This document shows positions 17,252 through 26,075 of a stretch of DNA of 64,000 nucleotides, piece after piece (position 1 is the stretch's first letter; each line of letters begins with the position of its first letter). This DNA is from Alistipes sp. (GTDB lineage Bacteria; Bacteroidota; Bacteroidia; Bacteroidales; Rikenellaceae). A model generated the notes under the pieces. It was not told where the DNA came from and did not search any database. It saw only the letters and a program-made list of their open reading frames with translations. The stretch spans positions 1-64,000 of the forward strand of contig JAFVRN010000038.1 of assembly GCA_017504265.1 (NCBI GenBank), in the 5' to 3' direction. A program made the position numbers and the translations under genes.

Positions 17252-18196
17252 CTAATCAAATGATTGCATGCTTGATAGCGCAATGCGTATTATACTCTGA
17301 TACTCCTCGGGCGTAAGCTCCAAAAAGAAGTAATGTATCGGGTCTACTCGTGTGTCGTTGTATATTACCTCGTAGTGCAGATGAGGAGCAAACGAAAGAC
17401 CGGAATTACCCGATAGTGCAATGATATCTCCTCGCTTAACCTTCTGCCCCTTCTTGACACGTATATCGAGAAGATGACTATATGAGGTTTGATAACCATT
17501 GCCATGGTCGATGATTACCGCTTTGCCATGCGAGGAGTTTTTCTCCGATAGCGACTTAACGCTTCCATCCGCGGTGGCAAATACGGCTGTACCCTCAGGG
17601 ACTAAATAGTCTATACCGTGATGCTCGCGCAATGTGCGATGGAATGGATTTATAAGAGGCTTCTTACCAGATGCAAGCAACGTTAATTGACGATTATTAA
17701 CAGGCTGTATAGCAGGTATATACTCGATGTTATCTTCATTAGCCACAATCGCTTCCCGCATCCTGTCAAAGGCTTTGAGCATCTTATCCTCGTTGGTACT
17801 TGCTACTGCCAGCATCTCGCTCATACGTCTATCAAGGTCGCTATTACTCATATCGACCAACTCTTCGTGAAGTTCGGCACGACTGCTCTTACTTCCAGCA
17901 TTAAGGTCGTATGGGTTAGACTCGAATAGTTTGCGAAATACATTCTCGTCACGTGCAATAACATTGTCGAGCACAGATGTCAGCGAGTCATATCGCTCGT
18001 GAAGTATAACATACTCCTCACGCATCTTATCAGACGAGTGGCGCAGTTTGTACTCCTTGGGGAGATATACGGTAAAGCCAAGAACTATATACCAAAACAA
18101 AACCATGGCAATCCATCCGAGTGCCTTTAATAATATTGGCTCCCAGTGGCTATTCTTGCTTTTGGCTTTAGTTGATATAAATCTCTTAATATTCAT
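17252..18196 (-). CDS. Membrane-anchored M23 metallopeptidase (second copy)
   Basis: A 314-aa protein with a short cytoplasmic N-terminus, one membrane segment (ALGWIAMVLFWYIVLGF), a helical/coiled-coil region and a C-terminal LytM domain. Zinc ligands are visible as HHGID and PHLHYEV. The glycine-rich strand GKAVIIDHGNGYQTSYSH is typical. It should cleave peptidoglycan peptide bridges or act in cell division in the periplasm. ATG 18196 is preferred over an upstream TTG that lies inside the previous gene. It ends 1 bp before the HAD gene and follows a paralogue by 13 bp. Confidence 0.92.
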   Translation of the reverse strand: MNIKRFISTKAKSKNSHWEPILLKALGWIAMVLFWYIVLGFTVYLPKEYKLRHSSDKMREEYVILHERYDSLTSVLDNVIARDENVFRKLFESNPYDLNAGSKSSRAELHEELVDMSNSDLDRRMSEMLAVASTNEDKMLKAFDRMREAIVANEDNIEYIPAIQPVNNRQLTLLASGKKPLINPFHRTLREHHGIDYLVPEGTAVFATADGSVKSLSEKNSSHGKAVIIDHGNGYQTSYSHLLDIRVKKGQKVKRGDIIALSGNSGLSFAPHLHYEVIYNDTRVDPIHYFFLELTPEEYQSIIRIALSSMQSFD

Positions 18197-18209
18197 TAAT
18201 TCAGTTGTT

Positions 18210-19142
18210 TTATGACGACACTTCAAGTTGTTTCATAAGTTCTATGTATGCTTCAGGCGACATATCCTTATTGAAGTAGTGTATAGGATTTACCGTATTG
18301 TCTCGGTAGCGTACCTCATAATGCAGGTGTGAACCGACCGATACACCCGTATTACCCACGTCGCCTATTACCTGACCGCGTGTTACGCTATCACCCGCCA
18401 CCACATGACGCTTTGACAGATGTCCATATCGTGTCTTATATCCGAAGCCGTGATTTAGTTCAATGAGATGACCATATCCGGGCTTCCAACCAGAGAATGA
18501 TACAACGGCATTTCCGGTAGCATAAACAGCCGTACCCTTAGGTGCAGAGAGGTCTACACCCTCATGTTTACGCCATGTGCCATATCGTGGATGCTTGCGC
18601 ATACCATAAAGGCTACTTACACTACGCAACTTGGTACGGTCAATAGGCCATATAGCCGGTATTACCGTCGAGAACTTCTCTTTGTTCTCGGCCATATCCT
18701 GCGTATCATCTAAGGCTCGTGATGCGTAGTAGAGGTTACGTGTGAGGCGATCTATACGTCGCCACGTATCTTCTATGATATCGCCATAGCTGTCCGCAGC
18801 AAAGTCGGCGTACTTGCTATTGTTATACTCGGCATACACCTGTGGTATTGCAAGCGTATCGATACCGAGTAGCGGACGATATACATATTGGTCTCGGTGC
18901 TTGACATCCGAGAGTTTCAGCTCAGCCTCGGCAATCTTCACATTAAGGATGTCGTATTGCGCCTCCAAACGTTGGTTGTCACGCTTGATTTTAGCAATTT
19001 TCGGTGTATCGAACCATATGGATATCAGCATATTGCTACCTACTGCTATGAGTAGTGCAATGAACAGTCGAAAGAGGATTTGATATCCTCTTGGCCACTG
19101 CTTTATAGCGTTATGTCCGGGTCGTTTGTTCTCGCTTCTCAT
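18210..19142 (-). CDS. Membrane-anchored M23 metallopeptidase (first copy)
   Basis: A 310-aa protein with a membrane anchor near residues 25-45 (ILFRLFIALLIAVGSNMLI), a coiled-coil region (KRDNQRLEAQYDILNVKIAEA) and a LytM domain. The metal site is intact: KHEGVD and SHLHYEV. The shared order of parts with the next gene indicates tandem duplication. Members of this type occur divergent from alaS in many Bacteroidales, as here. The promoter lies in the shared 134-bp region with alaS. Confidence 0.92.
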   Translation of the reverse strand: MRSENKRPGHNAIKQWPRGYQILFRLFIALLIAVGSNMLISIWFDTPKIAKIKRDNQRLEAQYDILNVKIAEAELKLSDVKHRDQYVYRPLLGIDTLAIPQVYAEYNNSKYADFAADSYGDIIEDTWRRIDRLTRNLYYASRALDDTQDMAENKEKFSTVIPAIWPIDRTKLRSVSSLYGMRKHPRYGTWRKHEGVDLSAPKGTAVYATGNAVVSFSGWKPGYGHLIELNHGFGYKTRYGHLSKRHVVAGDSVTRGQVIGDVGNTGVSVGSHLHYEVRYRDNTVNPIHYFNKDMSPEAYIELMKQLEVSS

Positions 19143-19206
19143 ATTCGTGGTCGTAACTGACGCACATAAAAAGTAAAAAAAATTAAAAATATTGCGTTTC
19201 GCACTA

Positions 19207-19237
19207 CAAAATTACAGTAATTTGTGTAATTTTGCAA
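19207..19237 (-). promoter_or_regulatory. Promoter of the M23-M23-HAD operon
   Basis: On the minus strand TTG (19237-19235) is followed after 20 bp by TAATTTTG (19214-19207). It overlaps the -7 box of alaS on the other strand, so the divergent promoters may compete. Confidence 0.6.
19227..19234 (+). promoter_or_regulatory. -7 element of alaS
   Basis: TAATTTTG matches TAnnTTTG, about 43 nt before the alaS ATG. No clear TTG stands at the usual -33 distance. Confidence 0.5.
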
Positions 19238-19276
19238 CCGCATATAAAATATAGGTATAAAATTAATTTAACATAT

Positions 19277-21892
19277 ATGGAATCAAACAAGATTAGAGAA
19301 GCGTTTTTAGACTTCTTCAAAAGCAAACAGCACGAGATAGTAGCATCGGCTCCTATGGTCGTAAAGAATGACCCTACGTTGATGTTTACCAATGCCGGTA
19401 TGAACCAGTTTAAGGATATCTTCCTTGGCAATGCACCTCGCAAATATCCACGTGTGGCAGATACACAGAAGTGTCTGCGCGTATCGGGTAAGCATAACGA
19501 CTTGGAAGAGGTCGGTCACGACACATATCACCACACCATGTTCGAGATGCTCGGCAATTGGTCTTATGGCGATTACTTCAAGAAGGAGGCCATCGAGTGG
19601 GCATGGGAGCTTCTTACCGAGGTGTACAAATTGGATAAGAGCCGTATGTATGCCACTGTATTTGAGGGTAGCGAAGAGGATGGTGTAGCCTTCGATCAGG
19701 AGGCGTACGACTACTGGCGTCAGTTCCTTCCTGAGGACCACATCATTCGCGGCAACAAGAAGGATAATTTCTGGGAGATGGGCGAGACAGGCCCTTGTGG
19801 CCCATGCAGCGAGATTCACTACGATCTACGCGACCAGGAGGAGATAGACAAGATACCCGGTCGTGATATGGTGAATATGAGCCACCCTCAGGTTATCGAG
19901 ATTTGGAATCTCGTATTCATGCAGTTCAATCGTAAGGCTAACGGGTCGTTGGAGTCACTGCCGGCTAAGAATGTAGATACAGGTATGGGCTTTGAGCGTC
20001 TTTGTATGATATTGCAGGGTAAAAAGTCAAACTACGATACCGATGTCTTCCAGCCTACTATTTCTCGTATCGCTGCGCTTTCAGGTAAGGAGTATGGCAA
20101 GGATGAGAAGTGTGATGTAGCTATGCGTGTTATCGCCGACCACCTTCGTGCCATATCTTTCTCTATTGCCGATGGACAGCTTCCTGCAAATGCCAAGGCA
20201 GGATATGTCATCCGTCGTATCTTGCGCCGTGCTGTGCGTTATGGATACACCTACCTTGGTTTCAGCGAGCCATTTATCTGCAAGCTCGTTTCGGGACTTG
20301 TTGAGCAGATGGGCCATCAGTTCCCTGAGCTTGTTGCGCAGCAGACCCTCATAACACGTGTTATTGAGGAGGAGGAGGCTTCGTTCCTTCGTACATTGGC
20401 TACGGGTATCAACCTTTTGGATGGCGTTATCCGCAAGAGCCAGGGTGGCAAGATTTCGGGTAAGGATGCCTTCTTGCTTTACGATACATACGGATTCCCT
20501 ATCGACCTTACCGAGCTTATTGCCAAGGAGCAGGGCGTGGAGGTAGACATCGAGGAGTTCGAGAAGGAGTTGCAGGTGCAGAAGGAGCGTTCACGTAATG
20601 CTGCATCGCAGGATATCGACGACTGGCAGGAGGTAATGCCTATCACGGAGAGCATATTTATCGGATACGATAATCTCGAGTCGGACATCCGTATTGCTCG
20701 CTACCGCCGTGTTAAGAGCAAGAATAATACAACTTATCAGTTGGTATTTGACCAGACTCCATTCTATGGTAATTCGGGTGGTCAGATTGGTGATATCGGA
20801 TATATTGAGAGTGCCAACGAGAAGATCGATATTATCGCTACCGAGAAGGAGAATGGCCTTATTATACATATTACTAAGCAGCTGCCTGAAAACCCTGCGG
20901 CCACATTCCGTGCCGTAGTTAATGTAGATGCTCGTACTAAGGCTGCCAACAACCACACCGCCACTCACCTCGTAGATTATGCGTTGCGCAAGGTGCTTGG
21001 TACTCATGTTGAGCAGAAAGGCTCTATGGTCGGCCCTATGGGTCTTCGTTTCGATTTCTCGCACTTCCAGAAGGTCACCGCCGAGGAGCTACGTCAAGTG
21101 GAGCGTGAGGTAAACAACCTTATCCGTAAGAACTATCCTCTTGTCGAGAATCGCGAGGCTACGATGGCCGAAGCCGAAGCCGCAGGAGCTATCATGCTTT
21201 TTGGCGAGAAGTATGGAGATAAGGTGCGTATCGTGAACTTCGGTCCATCAACAGAGCTATGTGGTGGTACTCACGCATCAGCTACGGGTAACCTTGGTTT
21301 CTTTAAGATAATAAGCGAAAGTGCTATTTCGGCAGGTGTGCGTCGTATCGAGGCAACCACAGGAGAGGCTGCCGAGTCACTTATTTATGCTGCTCAGGAT
21401 ATGGTGAACTCACTTGAGCAGTTGGTACGCAATCCTAAGATCGTACAGGCTATCGAGAAGATTATCGAGAACAACGATACTCTCAACCGCGAGGTAGAGC
21501 AGATGCGTAAAGAGAAGGTGGAGGCCTTGGCCGATAGTTTGGCTATGAATACTCCAATGCGTAATGGCGTAACACTTATCTCTCACACATCGAAGTATCA
21601 GCCTGAGATGTTGAAGAATTTGGCATTTGCTTTGCGCCAGAAGGTTGAGCGTCTGGTAATGGTCGTTGGTAATATTTATGACGGAAAGCCTACGCTTAAC
21701 ATTATGCTTACGGATAATATTGTTGCCGAGGGTATCGATGCAGGTGCCATTGTACGTGAGGCTGCCAAGCTTATCAATGGTGGTGGCGGTGGTCAGAAGC
21801 ACTACGCTACGGCTGGTGGCAAGAACCCTGACGGTTTGCAAGCTGCCATAGACAAGGCCACAGAGTTGATTATGTCGGGTTTGAACAACTAA
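19277..21892 (+). CDS. alaS: Alanyl-tRNA synthetase
   Basis: An 871-aa class II synthetase that charges tRNA(Ala) and edits Ser/Gly mischarging. The catalytic core begins [16 protein letters not shown], includes [14 protein letters not shown], and motif 2 and 3 elements such as GMGFERL. The editing domain carries [11 protein letters not shown] and [13 protein letters not shown], which supply zinc ligands. The C-terminal DHHA1/C-Ala region ends with [23 protein letters not shown] 19277 is the correct start; an in-frame upstream codon lies inside the promoter. It is followed by gpmI after 13 bp. Confidence 0.98.
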   Translation: MESNKIREAFLDFFKSKQHEIVASAPMVVKNDPTLMFTNAGMNQFKDIFLGNAPRKYPRVADTQKCLRVSGKHNDLEEVGHDTYHHTMFEMLGNWSYGDYFKKEAIEWAWELLTEVYKLDKSRMYATVFEGSEEDGVAFDQEAYDYWRQFLPEDHIIRGNKKDNFWEMGETGPCGPCSEIHYDLRDQEEIDKIPGRDMVNMSHPQVIEIWNLVFMQFNRKANGSLESLPAKNVDTGMGFERLCMILQGKKSNYDTDVFQPTISRIAALSGKEYGKDEKCDVAMRVIADHLRAISFSIADGQLPANAKAGYVIRRILRRAVRYGYTYLGFSEPFICKLVSGLVEQMGHQFPELVAQQTLITRVIEEEEASFLRTLATGINLLDGVIRKSQGGKISGKDAFLLYDTYGFPIDLTELIAKEQGVEVDIEEFEKELQVQKERSRNAASQDIDDWQEVMPITESIFIGYDNLESDIRIARYRRVKSKNNTTYQLVFDQTPFYGNSGGQIGDIGYIESANEKIDIIATEKENGLIIHITKQLPENPAATFRAVVNVDARTKAANNHTATHLVDYALRKVLGTHVEQKGSMVGPMGLRFDFSHFQKVTAEELRQVEREVNNLIRKNYPLVENREATMAEAEAAGAIMLFGEKYGDKVRIVNFGPSTELCGGTHASATGNLGFFKIISESAISAGVRRIEATTGEAAESLIYAAQDMVNSLEQLVRNPKIVQAIEKIIENNDTLNREVEQMRKEKVEALADSLAMNTPMRNGVTLISHTSKYQPEMLKNLAFALRQKVERLVMVVGNIYDGKPTLNIMLTDNIVAEGIDAGAIVREAAKLINGGGGGQKHYATAGGKNPDGLQAAIDKATELIMSGLNN

Positions 21893-21905
21893 TAATATAA
21901 ATGAT

Positions 21906-23432
21906 ATGAGCAATAAGGTTTTATTGATGATATTGGATGGATGGGGTAATGGCGACCACTCTAAGTCGGACGTTATCTACACTATGCACCCTGAGTATAT
22001 TAATGCTATGACCGAGAAGTATCCTCATGCCGAGCTACGTACCGATGGCGAGAATGTAGGACTTCCCGATGGTCAGATGGGTAACTCGGAGGTAGGACAC
22101 CTTAATATTGGTGCCGGCCGTGTAGTATACCAAGACTTGGTAAAGATAAATCGTGCTTGTCGCGATAACTCAATTCTCGAAAATGAGGAGATTATCAAAG
22201 CGTATGAGTATGCTAAGCGAGAGGGTGTCAATATCCACTTTATGGGATTGGTGTCGGATGGTGGTGTACACTCGTCACTCGACCACCTCTTCAAACTTTG
22301 CGACATTTCGAAGCATTACGGCATAGAGAATACCTATGTCCACTGCTTTATGGATGGCCGCGATACCGACCCACGTAGCGGCAAGGGCTTTATAGCGGCT
22401 TTGGAGAAGCATATGGCTCTCTCTACCGGCAAGATAGCATCTATTATCGGTCGCTACTATGCTATGGATCGTGACAAGCGTTGGGAGCGTGTAAAGATTG
22501 CATACGACCAGCTTGTAAATGGTGTTGGCGAGAAGGCTACGGATATGGTTGCTGCTATGCAGAAGTCGTATGACGAGGGTGTTACCGACGAGTTCGTAAA
22601 GCCTATCGTAAATGTAGATGCCGAGGGCAATGCTATCGGCACCATCAAGCCTAACGATGTTGTTATCTTCTTCAACTATCGTAACGATCGTGCCAAGGAG
22701 CTTACTATCGTCCTCACGCAGCAGGATATGCCAGAGGAGGGGATGCACACCCTGCCTTTGTACTACTGTTGTATGACACCATACGATGCCAAGTTCGAGG
22801 GTCTTCATATCCTCTTCGATAAGGAGAATGTACCCAACACAATTGGCGAGTATGTTGCATCGCAGGGATTAAAGCAGTTGCGTATTGCCGAGACCGAGAA
22901 GTATGCGCACGTCACCTTCTTCCTCAATGGTGGCCGCGAGGATAAGTTCGCGGAGGAGGATAGAATTTTGGTTGCATCGCCTAAGGTAGCTACCTATGAT
23001 TTGCAGCCTGAGATGTCGGCATACGAAGTTAAGGATAAGTTGGTAGAGGCTCTTGGCGAGCAGAAGTACGACTTCATCTGTTTGAACTTTGCTAATGGCG
23101 ATATGGTAGGTCACACAGGCGTATACCAGGCTATCGAGAAGGCAGTGAAGGCTGTTGATGAGTGTGTTAAGGATGTTGTCGAGGCAGCTAAGGCCAATGG
23201 CTATGAGGTTGTGCAGATTGCCGACCACGGCAATGCCGACAATGCACTTAATGCTGATGGCACACCAAATACAGCTCACTCGCTCAATCCTGTGCCTATT
23301 GTCGTAGTATCGGATAGGGTAGCACGTGTCAAGAATGGTATCTTGGCTGATGTCGCTCCTACGGTTCTCGACCTTATGGGATTGGCTAAACCTGCCGAAA
23401 TGACAGGAGAGTCACTTGTCGAGTATAAATAG
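21906..23432 (+). CDS. gpmI: 2,3-bisphosphoglycerate-independent phosphoglycerate mutase
   Basis: Manganese-dependent glycolytic enzyme of 508 aa interconverting 3- and 2-phosphoglycerate through a phosphoserine intermediate. The alkaline-phosphatase-like core starts [10 protein letters not shown]; the catalytic serine is in [17 protein letters not shown]. Further metal ligands are in [12 protein letters not shown] and [11 protein letters not shown]. Length and domain order are normal. It shares an operon with alaS and ends in a strong terminator. Confidence 0.98.
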   Translation: MSNKVLLMILDGWGNGDHSKSDVIYTMHPEYINAMTEKYPHAELRTDGENVGLPDGQMGNSEVGHLNIGAGRVVYQDLVKINRACRDNSILENEEIIKAYEYAKREGVNIHFMGLVSDGGVHSSLDHLFKLCDISKHYGIENTYVHCFMDGRDTDPRSGKGFIAALEKHMALSTGKIASIIGRYYAMDRDKRWERVKIAYDQLVNGVGEKATDMVAAMQKSYDEGVTDEFVKPIVNVDAEGNAIGTIKPNDVVIFFNYRNDRAKELTIVLTQQDMPEEGMHTLPLYYCCMTPYDAKFEGLHILFDKENVPNTIGEYVASQGLKQLRIAETEKYAHVTFFLNGGREDKFAEEDRILVASPKVATYDLQPEMSAYEVKDKLVEALGEQKYDFICLNFANGDMVGHTGVYQAIEKAVKAVDECVKDVVEAAKANGYEVVQIADHGNADNALNADGTPNTAHSLNPVPIVVVSDRVARVKNGILADVAPTVLDLMGLAKPAEMTGESLVEYK

Positions 23433-23443
23433 TGATGTGATAC

Positions 23444-23480
23444 GGGGTTGATTGAACGTGGTTTAATCAACCCCAATTTT
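23444..23480 (+). terminator. Terminator of alaS-gpmI
   Basis: GGGGTTGATT (23444-23453) pairs perfectly with AATCAACCCC (23465-23474), followed by AATTTTAT. Confidence 0.75.
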
Positions 23481-23510
23481 ATATAGGGCGATTAAAAGTG
23501 GGAAATTATT

Positions 23511-23540
23511 TTGTATATTGCGAAAATAACTCTATCTTTG
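23511..23540 (+). promoter_or_regulatory. Promoter of tRNA-Ala
   Basis: TTG (23511-23513) and TATCTTTG (23533-23540), spaced by 19 bp, lie 11 bp upstream of the tRNA. Confidence 0.7.
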
Positions 23541-23551
23541 CCCCATCATTC

Positions 23552-23625
23552 GGGGGTTTAGCTCAGCTGGTTAGAGCGCTTGCATGGCATGCAAGAGGTC
23601 GTGAGTTCGAATCTCATATCCTCCA
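23552..23625 (+). tRNA. tRNA-Ala(GGC)
   Basis: A 74-nt cloverleaf with acceptor GGGGGTT/ATCCTCC (one T-T mismatch), D-arm GCTC...GAGC, anticodon stem CTTGC/GCAAG with loop ATGGCAT (anticodon GGC) and T-arm GTGAG-TTCGAAT-CTCAT. The discriminator is A and CCA is not encoded. Confidence 0.95.
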
Positions 23626-23998
23626 CAAACGACAAAGACACCATCAGGTGTCTTTTGTTGTTTGTAGTGTTAATTGGTTTACCACTCACGACCTCTAAAG
23701 CCCTCCTTATCAAAGGAGGGTTTGGGTGGATTGTCTATATAAGTAAACCGCAGTTTACTGCGGGTTCGAATCTCATATCCTCCACAAACGACAAAGACAC
23801 CTTCGGGTGTCTTTTGTTGTTTGTAGCGTTAATTGGGTTACCACTCACGACCTCTAAAGCCCTCCTTATCAAAGGAGGGTTTGGGTGGATTGTCTATATA
23901 AGTAAACCGCAGTTTACTGCGGGTTCGAATCTCATATCCTCCACAAACAATAAAGACACCTTTAGGTGTCTTTTGTTGTTTGTAGCGTTAGTGGGCTT
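23606..23998 (+). repeat. 159-bp tandem repeat founded on the tRNA-Ala 3' end (2 full units plus a partial third)
   Basis: Units begin at TTCGAATCTCATATCCTCCA at 23606 (inside the tRNA), 23765 and 23924, an exact 159-bp period. Units 1 and 2 differ at about four bases. Each begins with the tRNA T-loop/acceptor 3' half, followed by a terminator-like hairpin, a 13-nt inverted copy of part of the tRNA, a CCCTCCTT/AAGGAGGG hairpin and AACCGCAG/CTGCGGGTT. The third copy stops after the terminator. Confidence 0.93.
23634..23657 (+). terminator. tRNA-Ala terminator, present again at 23793 and 23952
   Basis: AAAGACACC pairs with GGTGTCTTT, followed by T-rich sequence. The flanking ACAAAC and GTTTGT can extend the stem. 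The same stem recurs in each repeat unit while the 4-nt loop changes (ATCA, TTCG, TTTA). Confidence 0.75.
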
Positions 23999-24063
23999 AT
24001 TCTTCAAAATAGGCCTCTTGTAATTCTTCGAGAAACATACGAGTACAACTCTTAGTAGTATAC

Positions 24064-24096
24064 AAAAAGAGAGGCCGAACGTATGTCCGGCCTCTC
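24064..24096 (-). terminator. Terminator of the nusB-DUF1573-yajC cluster
   Basis: Stem GAGAGGCCG (24069-24077)/CGGCCTCTC (24088-24096) is followed on the minus strand by TTTTT. Confidence 0.8.
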
Positions 24097-24112
24097 ATCT
24101 CTGATGCATGGA

Positions 24113-24469
24113 TTATTGCTGCTGTACGCCCTGTGCAGGGTCGCCAACAATCATATTCTTATCGATGCGGAGAGTTACATTGCTATCAACCTCTACGAGA
24201 ACTGATGTTGCCTGCACCTCCTTGATAACACCATAGATACCACCGGCTGTGATAATCTTGTCACCCTTCTTCAAACCATCACGGAATGACTGCATCTGCT
24301 TACGACGCTTAGACTCCGGACGCCACATAAAGAAGTACATAATAGCAATCATCGCTATAATCATCAACCAGAAGCTCCATCCGGTACCTGTTGGCTGTGC
24401 CTGTACTGCATCAACCACCTCTGTAGAGGCATTTACAATCGCCTCATCCTGTGCAAAAAGTAGATTCAT
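24113..24469 (-). CDS. yajC: Preprotein translocase accessory subunit YajC
   Basis: A 118-aa small membrane protein with one hydrophobic segment (WSFWLMIIAMIAIMYFFMW), then RPESKRRKQMQSFRDGLKKGD and the family signature KIITAGGIYGVIKEV. It belongs to the SecDF-YajC complex that assists Sec export. The N-terminus MNLLFAQDEAIV is slightly longer than in proteobacteria, as is usual in Bacteroidota. Its promoter appears at 24511-24540. Confidence 0.96.
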   Translation of the reverse strand: MNLLFAQDEAIVNASTEVVDAVQAQPTGTGWSFWLMIIAMIAIMYFFMWRPESKRRKQMQSFRDGLKKGDKIITAGGIYGVIKEVQATSVLVEVDSNVTLRIDKNMIVGDPAQGVQQQ

Positions 24470-24510
24470 AATATTAGTTTATTTGTTGTTATTATCGTTG
24501 TTTCAATACG

Positions 24511-24540
24511 CAAAAATACACAAAAATATTGTTCAAGCAA
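24511..24540 (-). promoter_or_regulatory. Possible promoter of yajC
   Basis: Minus-strand TTG (24540-24538), 19 bp, TATTTTTG (24518-24511). The same -7 octamer recurs at 24528-24521, so the exact start is uncertain. Confidence 0.5.
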
Positions 24541-24565
24541 ATATTTGGGCAATTATGACCAAATA

Positions 24566-25039
24566 TTATTCCACTTCTGCGCTCATCCATATAGCTACAT
24601 TCACATTCTCGTCGGAGCATAGTACCGATAGGTAGTTGCCTATCGAACCCCACTCACCACGAGAATCGAAGTATAGTATAACATCAACGCTCTCGCCTGC
24701 GCCTATCGGGACACGTGGCATATCAAGCCATACACAACGGCATGTCGCCTCGTAGCTAAGAAGTACAATAGGGCTATCGGTCGAGTTTGTAAAACGAAGT
24801 GTTCGAGATGAGAGCTCCGAACCATCGACACGTCCAAAATCCACAATAGCCTCAGCGACACTATCCCGTTGAAGCACTACCAAGGAGTTATCTTCCACAT
24901 TATGCAGCTCATTATCTGTACTGCCATTACCGACAGCGGTGTCAGAGCGATCACTCCATACCACAATGAGTGTAACAGCGACCAGAGAGAGTAAAAACAG
25001 TGCTGCAACGATAACTCTTCTTAGGTGTTGATACCCCAT
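24566..25039 (-). CDS. DUF1573 membrane-anchored protein
   Basis: A 157-aa protein with an N-terminal membrane helix (VIVAALFLLSLVAVTLIVVW) and one DUF1573 domain: VDFGRVDGSELSSRTLRFTN, then ATCRCVWLDMPRVPIGAGES. The fold is an immunoglobulin-like beta sandwich exposed to the periplasm. The function is unknown. ATG 25039 is preferred over a TTG upstream because it falls 9 bp after the nusB stop. The order nusB-DUF1573-yajC is conserved in Bacteroidales. Confidence 0.85.
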   Translation of the reverse strand: MGYQHLRRVIVAALFLLSLVAVTLIVVWSDRSDTAVGNGSTDNELHNVEDNSLVVLQRDSVAEAIVDFGRVDGSELSSRTLRFTNSTDSPIVLLSYEATCRCVWLDMPRVPIGAGESVDVILYFDSRGEWGSIGNYLSVLCSDENVNVAIWMSAEVE

Positions 25040-25048
25040 AACCGTCAA

Positions 25049-25984
25049 TTAGAGCAGACCACGGCCACTCTTCTGTATGCGGCCACTCTCTTTGAACTCC
25101 TCGACAACCTTATCAAGCACGCCATTAATGAAGTTGCTACTAGTGGGCGACGAGTAGTACTTCGATATCTCAATCCACTCGTCAAGTGTAACCTTAACAG
25201 GTATAGACTCGAAGTTGGTGAGCTCGGCAATTGCAGTTGCAAGAATCAGGTTATCCATAAATGCGATACGCTCAACATCCCAGTTACGAGTATAGCGATC
25301 TACAATCTCCTGATTATCCTCATACTGCACCAAGGCTTTGATAAATAGCGTCTTGGCAAATTCGAGATCATCGTCACTCTTGAACTGAGGAAGTATGCGT
25401 ACCTCCGTATGACTCTGCTTAAGAGTAGATACTGTGCGTACAACCATATATATGGCAAAGCCAAGGTCATCGTTCCATAGCAACGACATTTCGTCGAGAG
25501 TCTCGGCAAGTGCCTCGTCCTCATTTAGTGATGTATAGAACTCTTCGACAAAGCGGCGGTCATCCGAGAAGGTATTTACCGATGCAGACATATAGCTCTT
25601 ATAGAAGTCGCTGTCGAGCATACGGTTGTATATATCCTTAACTATATCGCTATGGTTTGCCCACGACAGGCGACGACGAGCTATCTCATCGCATACCGAA
25701 TCGGATGTTGCAAGCAGGTTCACTACGGCATTATCCACAAAACGACGATTTGGATTTAGATCCTCATACGTTGGGAGCTTCTTCTGCTTGGCTACCTCCT
25801 GGCGAGATTCGGCATAACGGGCCACTTCAACGATGAGTGACATCATCTGAAAGTAGAGGTCGTAGGCTTTGTCAATAGATTCTATAAGGTTCTTCTCCGA
25901 GGCTTTAAGACTCGTCGAACCCGATTTAAGATGTGCATATAGGTTCTTAACAACCTTTATTCTGAGCAATCTTCTACTCAACAT
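25049..25984 (-). CDS. nusB: Transcription antitermination factor NusB, long Bacteroidota form
   Basis: A 311-aa protein whose C-terminal third is a canonical NusB/RmtB helical domain: FAKTLFIKALVQYED, RNWDVERIAFMDNLILATAIAEL, VKVTLDEWIEISKYYSSPTSSNFINGVLD. The N-terminal ~170 residues start MLSRRLLRIKVVKNLYAH and are roughly double the length of the E. coli protein, which is usual in this phylum. It should bind boxA of rRNA leader RNA with NusE. It heads the nusB-DUF1573-yajC operon. Confidence 0.93.
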   Translation of the reverse strand: MLSRRLLRIKVVKNLYAHLKSGSTSLKASEKNLIESIDKAYDLYFQMMSLIVEVARYAESRQEVAKQKKLPTYEDLNPNRRFVDNAVVNLLATSDSVCDEIARRRLSWANHSDIVKDIYNRMLDSDFYKSYMSASVNTFSDDRRFVEEFYTSLNEDEALAETLDEMSLLWNDDLGFAIYMVVRTVSTLKQSHTEVRILPQFKSDDDLEFAKTLFIKALVQYEDNQEIVDRYTRNWDVERIAFMDNLILATAIAELTNFESIPVKVTLDEWIEISKYYSSPTSSNFINGVLDKVVEEFKESGRIQKSGRGLL

Positions 25985-26004
25985 AATGAATGAACTTATA
26001 AATT

Positions 26005-26037
26005 TTGCGGCAAATATACGAAAAAATCCTATATTTG
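26005..26037 (+). promoter_or_regulatory. Promoter of the alcohol dehydrogenase gene
   Basis: TTG (26005-26007) and TATATTTG (26030-26037) with 22 bp between them. The nusB -7 box TATATTTG lies on the opposite strand at 26018-26011, so the two promoters overlap back to back. Confidence 0.6.
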
Positions 26038-26075
26038 CATTGGATAATCAACAATAAACCTAAAAAAGATATATT

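Noticed and set aside
15869..19142. Defence island made of addAB, GIN protein, HAD and M23 genes
   Set aside because: All are common housekeeping or envelope families, and no nuclease/sensor pairing of a known defence type was seen.
23606..23998. Possible CRISPR array
   Set aside because: The repeated unit is 159 bp and nearly identical throughout, without short repeats separated by unique spacers, and there are no cas genes nearby.
23580..24023. A 147-codon frame with internal peptide repeats after tRNA-Ala
   Set aside because: It begins inside the tRNA and simply translates the 159-bp tandem repeat, whose length is a multiple of three, so the frame stays open by arithmetic. It crosses three terminator hairpins.
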